Both the position numbers and the translations under genes were made by a program. A DNA stretch of 8,788 nt, taken from contig JAITLF010000127.1 in the NCBI GenBank assembly GCA_031278025.1, positions 1 through 8,788 on the forward strand, read 5' to 3'. How positions within the stretch are numbered: position 1 is the first letter of the stretch; each line of letters begins with the position of its first letter. Below, in pieces: positions 8,473-8,788 of the stretch. Origin of the DNA: Treponema sp. (GTDB lineage Bacteria > Spirochaetota > Spirochaetia > Treponematales > Breznakiellaceae). The notes beneath the pieces were generated by a model. That model was not told the DNA's origin, ran no database searches, and saw only the letters and a program-made list of their open reading frames with translations.

Positions 8473-8788
8473 AAAGGGGGCAAGAGAGAGGAAAACGATA
8501 CGTTCGAAGCTCTGTCGGCGATTCTACCGGGGTACTGGAAAGAAAACGCGAAGGAACCGGGCGCTCTGCCGCGGGCACGGGAAATAACGACACCGGAGTT
8601 TCTGCTGAAACTCATTTTTCGGTATTCGGCCGCAGGGAAATCCTTTGGGAATACCAGCGCGCTGTTACGCATGAGCGGGAGCCGCCCCCCGGCCGGGACG
8701 GCGCTATATACCCGGCTGTGTAACCGCGTGGCCGGCTTCGAAGAGTCCGCTGGTTGGGACGGCTGTGCGGGAATCTATGCCGGGAGAG
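8473..8788 (+). CDS. IS4-like transposase, N-terminal part (partial, start unclear)
   Basis: The frame is open from 8473 to the window end. From about 8488 it reads like the N-terminus of IS4-family transposases: Glu-Ala-Leu-Ser-Ala-Ile-Leu-Pro near the start, Gly-Ala-Leu-Pro-Arg-Ala-Arg-Glu-Ile, then Phe-Leu-Leu-Lys-Leu-Ile-Phe-Arg-Tyr-Ser-Ala-Ala-Gly-Lys-Ser-Phe. This N-terminal region precedes the DDE catalytic core, which lies beyond the window. There is no ATG, GTG or TTG in frame between the upstream stop (8470-8472) and the recognisable part; the first in-frame ATG (8669) is far too late. A TTG at 8447 opens the frame one register away and meets this frame by a -1 shift at the A5G5 tract (8471-8480). 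The element is therefore either frameshifted by indel or uses recoding. The family call is moderate because only about 100 residues are visible. Confidence 0.6.

Noticed and set aside
8352..8723. + strand open frame of 123 codons near the right end
   Set aside because: It overlaps the IS4-like transposase in another register, and its translation is Arg/Gly-rich with no family match.

Overview
The window looks like chromosomal DNA from a GC-rich spirochaete, most likely a Treponema of the termite-gut type. This is an inference from three things: the style of the fibronectin type III (FN3) repeat protein, the gene order rplU-prp-rpmA-obg-nadD/yqeK-lcp-rsfS, and a secreted putative glycoside hydrolase of the DUF4015 kind. 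No rRNA or tRNA gene is present to confirm it.

Region 1 (1-584, + strand) is the 3' end of a surface or secreted protein built from 91-residue FN3 modules, which are tandem 273-bp DNA repeats. Region 2 (585-1145) has no convincing gene. It holds two rho-independent terminator hairpins, a third strong hairpin (737-777) and a 61-bp inverted-repeat element (1059-1119).

Region 3 (1146-6040, + strand) is one tightly packed operon behind a good sigma70-type promoter (TTGACG-17-TATACC). In order it encodes ribosomal protein L21, the Prp/YsxB cysteine protease, ribosomal protein L27, the ribosome-assembly GTPase Obg, a NadD-YqeK fusion (NAD synthesis plus an HD-domain hydrolase), a membrane-anchored LCP/LytR_C protein and the ribosomal silencing factor RsfS. 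The shared theme is large-subunit biogenesis and dormancy control (L21, L27, Obg, RsfS), coupled to NAD and dinucleotide metabolism and one envelope protein. Several genes overlap by 4 to 26 bases, which suggests translational coupling.

Region 4 (6044-8254, - strand) is a convergent gene for a secreted protein with an N-terminal propeller-like part and a C-terminal DUF4015 putative glycoside hydrolase domain. It stops only 3 bases from rsfS. Region 5 (8255-8788) is a divergent promoter region followed by the 5' end of an IS4-like transposase, which runs off the window and appears to need a -1 frameshift, or to carry an indel, near its start.

I found no clearly new biological system. The best leads are Prp kept next to an L27 that lacks the cleavable N-terminal extension, the transposase 5' end with an in-register slippery heptamer, the unexplained palindromes between 585 and 1145, and key-motif departures in Obg and the LCP protein.
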